64,000 nucleotides of DNA, from the NCBI RefSeq assembly GCF_000479005.1, contig NZ_AWXC01000007.1:154255-218254 (forward strand). The letters run 5' to 3'. The translations under genes and the position numbers were made by a program. The notes below the pieces were generated by a model. That model saw only the letters and a list, made by a program, of their open reading frames with translations, ran no database searches and was not told the origin of the DNA. This document shows, in pieces, positions 60,398 through 64,000 of this stretch (within the stretch, counting starts at the first letter, position 1; every line of letters starts with the position of its first letter). The DNA comes from Prevotella sp. BV3P1 (GTDB lineage Bacteria > Bacteroidota > Bacteroidia > Bacteroidales > Bacteroidaceae).

Positions 60398-63300
60398 TTA
60401 TCGAAGATTTTTGCCGTGGCAGTTCTTGAATTTCTTGCCGCTTCCACAGGGACAAGGATCGTTTGGACGTGGCATCTTGTCCTTGATGTACGGCGTACGG
60501 TTCACCTGTTGTGCCTGTTCGCGCGTGTCTTGATGGGCAGCTGCGGCCTGACCGGGGTCTGTTAGGTCATCTTTCTGCTCGTTATAGCGTTGACTTCTCT
60601 GTGCCGGAGCAGCCTCACGAACCTCCTCCTGTTGCATTTCAGGAATCTGACCGCGCATCAAGATGCTCGTCGTTTGGTTGTTCATGTCGTTAATCATGCT
60701 GTCCCAGAGCTTCGCACTCTCCAGTTTGAAGATCAGCAGTGGGTCTTTCTGCTCGTACGAAGCATTCTGTACACTGTGGCGAAGTTCGTCCAGTTGTCGC
60801 AGATTCTCCTTCCAATTCTCATCAATGATATGCAGAACGATGCTCTTCTCAAACTGTTTCACGATGTCTTTAGCTTCCGTATCGTAGGCTTCTTTTAGGT
60901 TGCAGGAAACCTGGTACACACGCTTTCCGTCGGTTATAGGTACGGCAATGCGCTCAAACCGCTCGCCCTGTTCCTCCTGTACCTGCTTGATAACCGGCCA
61001 AGCAACCGCTTGTATCCGTTCGGTTTTACGCTTGAAAGCCGCCATCGCATCTTGGAAAGCACGTTCGGCCAAATCTTCGGGGTTGCCGGCGTTGAACTCT
61101 TCTTCGGTGAAAGGACATTCCATCGCCAAGGTTTTCAAGAAGTCTTCCTTGCAACCCACATAATCATTCGAGTTGATGATGTTGACACAACGGTCCCAAA
61201 TGATGTTAGCGATGTCCATACCGATACGCTCACCCATCAGTGCGTGGCGCCGTTTCTCGTAAATCACGGTGCGCTGCTTGTTCATCACGTCATCGTATTC
61301 CAGCAGATGCTTACGAATACCGAAGTTGTTCTCTTCCACCTTCTTCTGCGCGCGCTCGATGCTTTTCGAAATCATCGGGCTCTCAATGCGCTCTCCATCC
61401 TTGAATCCCAGACGATCCATCACCGAGGAGATGCGCTCAGAACCAAACAATCGCATCAGTTTATCTTCCAGACTGACGTAGAATACCGAACTACCTGGGT
61501 CGCCTTGACGGCCTGCACGACCTCGCAACTGGCGGTCTACACGGCGGCTTTCGTGGCGTTCGGTACCGATGATGGCCAAACCACCGGCCGCTTTCACTTC
61601 GGGCGACAGCTTGATGTCGGTACCACGACCGGCCATATTGGTGGCGATGGTCACCGCACCAAGGCCGTTTATCGATTGTCCGGCCTGTGCCACGATGTCG
61701 GCTTCCTTTTGGTGTAGCTTGGCGTTCAGTACGTTGTGTGGGATTTTTCGCATGTTCAGCATCTTGCTGAGCAACTCAGAAATCTCGACCGACGTGGTAC
61801 CTACCAAGCACGGACGGCCACTATTGCGCATTTCTTCAATCTCTTCAATCACGGCAGCATATTTCTCACGCGCCGTCTTGTATACGCGGTCGTCCATGTC
61901 GTTGCGCTGCACGGGACGGTTGGTTGGTATCTCCACCACGTCCAACTTGTAGATATCCCAAAACTCGCCGGCCTCGGTAGAGGCGGTACCCGTCATACCA
62001 GCCAATTTGTGGTACATGCGGAAGTAGTTCTGCAAGGTGATGGTGGCGAAGGTCTGCGTGGCAGCTTCCACCCTCACATGTTCCTTTGCCTCAACGGCTT
62101 GGTGTAGTCCGTCGCTCCAGCGGCGGCCTTCCATGATACGACCAGTCTGCTCGTCAACGATTTTCACCTCACCGTCGATTACCACATACTCGTCGTCTTT
62201 GTTGAACATGGTGTACGCCTTCAACAGCTGTTGCAAAGTGTGTACTCGTTCACTCTGTACACCATAGTGTGTCAGCATTTCGTCTTTCTTGTCCAACCGC
62301 TCCTGGTCAGAGAGTGAAGTCTCATTTTCCAGTGCTGAAAGTTCGGCTGTGATGTCAGGCAGTACGAAGAGTTCTTTGTCGTTCACCTGTTTGGAGAGCC
62401 ATTCGGTACCCTTGTCTGTCAGGTCGCAGCTGTTGAGTTTCTCGTCCACCACGAAGTACAGTGGCTCCACGGCCTTCGGCATTTCGCGGTTGTTGTTTTG
62501 CATGTAGTACTCTTCGGTCTTGAGCATGCCAGCCTTGATGCCTTCTTCCGACAGATATTTGATAAGTGGCTTGTTCTTCGGCAGCGACTTGTATGAACGG
62601 TATAAGGCGAGGAATCCCTCCTCAGTCTTCTTCTGGTCTTTGGCTGCTTGGCCCTCTGAAATCAGCTGTTTGGCCTCTGCCAAGAACTGTGTGGCCAGTT
62701 TTCGTTGCACGTCAACCAATCGTTCAACCAGCGGTTGATATTCTTCAAACATCTGGTCGTCACCTTTTGGAACGGGGCCGCTGATAATCAATGGGGTACG
62801 AGCGTCGTCAATCAACACCGAGTCTACCTCATCGACGATGGCGTAGTTGTGCGCGCGTTGCACCAAGTCGTCTGGAGAAACGGCCATGTTGTCACGCAGG
62901 TAGTCGAAACCAAACTCGTTGTTGGTACCAAAAGTGATGTCAGCCAGATAAGCCTTGCGGCGTTCTGGTGAGTTGGGGCGGTGCTTGTCGATGCAATCAA
63001 CGCTCAAGCCGTTAAACTCGTAGAGCGGTCCCATCCACTCTGAGTCACGCTTGGCCAAATAGTCGTTCACGGTAACAACGTGCACACCGTTACCCGTCAA
63101 GGCGTTGAGGAACACGGGTAGGGTGGCCACCAGCGTTTTACCCTCACCCGTAGCCATCTCGGCTATCTTACCTTGGTGCAGGGCGATACCGCCGAAGAGC
63201 TGAACATCGTAGTGTACCATTTCCCATTTCAGGTCGTTTCCACCCGCCGTCCAATGGTTATGATAGATGGCCTTGTCGCCGTCGATGGTCACGAAGTCCT

Positions 63301-63730
63301 TGTTAGGGTCGGCGGCCAACTCGCGGTCGAAGTCGGTTGCGGTAACGATTGTTTCCTCGTTTTCGGCAAATCTCCGTGCGGTGTCCTTGACGATGCAGAA
63401 TGCGGTGGGCATCACCTCGTTCAGGGCTTTCTCGTAAATCTCCAGCGCCTCTTTCTCCAACTTGTCTATCTCTTCGAAGATGGGTTCACGCTCATCGATG
63501 GCCGTTTCTTCAATTTTGCTCTTCAGTTCGGCAATCTTGTCTTTTTGTTCTTTGGCGGAGTCTTGTACGTACTTCTGTATCTCCTTGGTCTTGGCACGCA
63601 GTTCGTCGTTGCTCAGCTTCTGAATGTCGGGATAGGCCTTCTTCACCGTCTCCACGAGCGGTTGTATCAGACGCATGTCTCGGCTTGACTTGTCGCCGAA
63701 CAATGATTTTAAGAATTTATTGAAATTCAT
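60398..63730 (-). CDS. secA: Preprotein translocase ATPase SecA
   Basis: 1110 residues, the long Bacteroidetes form (about 200 more than E. coli). Walker [21 protein letters not shown], the DEAD-type box [17 protein letters not shown], the second helicase half with [15 protein letters not shown] and [15 protein letters not shown], and the C-terminal zinc motif [14 protein letters not shown] are all present. The extra length lies mainly in charged insertions after the nucleotide-binding start (about 330-470). It powers Sec export of proteins such as the lipoproteins and T9SS cargo found here. A minus-strand -7 candidate TAATTTTG is at 63782-63775. Confidence 0.98.
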   Translation of the reverse strand: MNFNKFLKSLFGDKSSRDMRLIQPLVETVKKAYPDIQKLSNDELRAKTKEIQKYVQDSAKEQKDKIAELKSKIEETAIDEREPIFEEIDKLEKEALEIYEKALNEVMPTAFCIVKDTARRFAENEETIVTATDFDRELAADPNKDFVTIDGDKAIYHNHWTAGGNDLKWEMVHYDVQLFGGIALHQGKIAEMATGEGKTLVATLPVFLNALTGNGVHVVTVNDYLAKRDSEWMGPLYEFNGLSVDCIDKHRPNSPERRKAYLADITFGTNNEFGFDYLRDNMAVSPDDLVQRAHNYAIVDEVDSVLIDDARTPLIISGPVPKGDDQMFEEYQPLVERLVDVQRKLATQFLAEAKQLISEGQAAKDQKKTEEGFLALYRSYKSLPKNKPLIKYLSEEGIKAGMLKTEEYYMQNNNREMPKAVEPLYFVVDEKLNSCDLTDKGTEWLSKQVNDKELFVLPDITAELSALENETSLSDQERLDKKDEMLTHYGVQSERVHTLQQLLKAYTMFNKDDEYVVIDGEVKIVDEQTGRIMEGRRWSDGLHQAVEAKEHVRVEAATQTFATITLQNYFRMYHKLAGMTGTASTEAGEFWDIYKLDVVEIPTNRPVQRNDMDDRVYKTAREKYAAVIEEIEEMRNSGRPCLVGTTSVEISELLSKMLNMRKIPHNVLNAKLHQKEADIVAQAGQSINGLGAVTIATNMAGRGTDIKLSPEVKAAGGLAIIGTERHESRRVDRQLRGRAGRQGDPGSSVFYVSLEDKLMRLFGSERISSVMDRLGFKDGERIESPMISKSIERAQKKVEENNFGIRKHLLEYDDVMNKQRTVIYEKRRHALMGERIGMDIANIIWDRCVNIINSNDYVGCKEDFLKTLAMECPFTEEEFNAGNPEDLAERAFQDAMAAFKRKTERIQAVAWPVIKQVQEEQGERFERIAVPITDGKRVYQVSCNLKEAYDTEAKDIVKQFEKSIVLHIIDENWKENLRQLDELRHSVQNASYEQKDPLLIFKLESAKLWDSMINDMNNQTTSILMRGQIPEMQQEEVREAAPAQRSQRYNEQKDDLTDPGQAAAAHQDTREQAQQVNRTPYIKDKMPRPNDPCPCGSGKKFKNCHGKNLR

Positions 63731-63940
63731 CTTTTATGGTTGTTTTTGTTTATTTCTTATTATATAATGTGTTGCAAAATTACGAATAAAATTTGTTAAT
63801 TTGCCACTTCTCTTTTAATTATTTGATATTCTTGGCGTAAAGCCATCTCCAGGCACCTCGCACCCTTGGTCAGGTAGACTTTCTGGCCTTTCATTTCAGC
63901 CTCTCAAGTTTTGCTTTTCAAAAGCATTGACTTTAGGGGC

Positions 63941-64000
63941 CAATCTCCATGAGTTTGGCACTCAATCTCCATGACTTTGGTAGTCAATCTCCATGAGTTT
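63941..64000. repeat. 22-bp tandem array at window end
   Basis: Units start at 63941 (CAATCTCCATGAGTTTGGCA..), 63963 (CAATCTCCATGACTTTGGTA..) and 63985, and the third is cut by the window edge. A degenerate unit may precede at about 63924. The array lies upstream of secA on its 5' side. It has the same period as the array at 57084 but a different sequence. Confidence 0.75.

Overview
The window looks like chromosome of a Prevotella-type Bacteroidales. The grounds are many TAnnTTTG -7 promoter motifs, a subtilisin-like protease with a type IX secretion C-terminal domain, a Na+-NQR operon, cytochrome bd with DUF4492, a fimbrillin-family lipoprotein, SecA with a C-terminal zinc tail, and several Bacteroidales-restricted DUF families (DUF2023, DUF4112, DUF4492, DUF4827). 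The species call is inference; no rRNA or marker alignment was possible.

Layout. 1-~6.0 kb: GC-rich end of a CTnDOT/ERL-type integrative conjugative element (TopB/Exc start, DUF3945 protein, four small paralogous HTH proteins, a RhuM-like protein, and a tyrosine integrase whose catalytic positions fall on those I recall for IntDOT). The element ends in or near a promoter-like sequence in front of a glutaredoxin-like gene. 6.1-13.0 kb: flavodoxin with DUF2023, a YgbA-like protein overlapping a T9SS subtilase, a SlyD-like prolyl isomerase, chorismate synthase and a small outer-membrane barrel protein. 13.2-19.1 kb: nqrABCDEF. 19.2-23.7 kb: tamB, probably with a non-AUG start that restores its signal anchor. 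23.9 kb: tRNA-Ser(GGA).

24-33 kb is an AT-rich accessory island directly downstream of the tRNA. It holds a chain of small minus-strand genes with the look of orphan immunity genes (lipoproteins, small membrane proteins, an ankyrin protein). Most are preceded by an open but headless C-terminal fragment, best explained as the tail of a lost toxin. Three ~255-bp direct repeats (RA) separate them, each starting near the stop codon of one gene and ending just upstream of the next fragment or gene. A second ~217-bp repeat (RB) occurs twice. A fimbrillin lipoprotein, a 53-residue peptide gene and a transposase remnant share the island. This is the most interesting part of the window: it resembles the acquired interbacterial defence (AID) immunity arrays of gut Bacteroidales but has no local recombinase.

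33.4-64 kb is mostly housekeeping: clpB, a sugar-phosphate nucleotidyltransferase, a DHH phosphoesterase, a DUF4827 lipoprotein, glmM, a deacetylase-queG-DUF4112 operon, a large DUF2723 membrane protein, a five-gene export operon (coiled-coil protein, TolC, HlyD, two ABC permeases, no ATPase), DUF4492-cydA-cydB, nth, DUF2461, a comEC-like gene, an ABC ATPase and secA. Several intergenic regions carry repeat units that contain promoter motifs, and there are two 22-bp-period tandem arrays.
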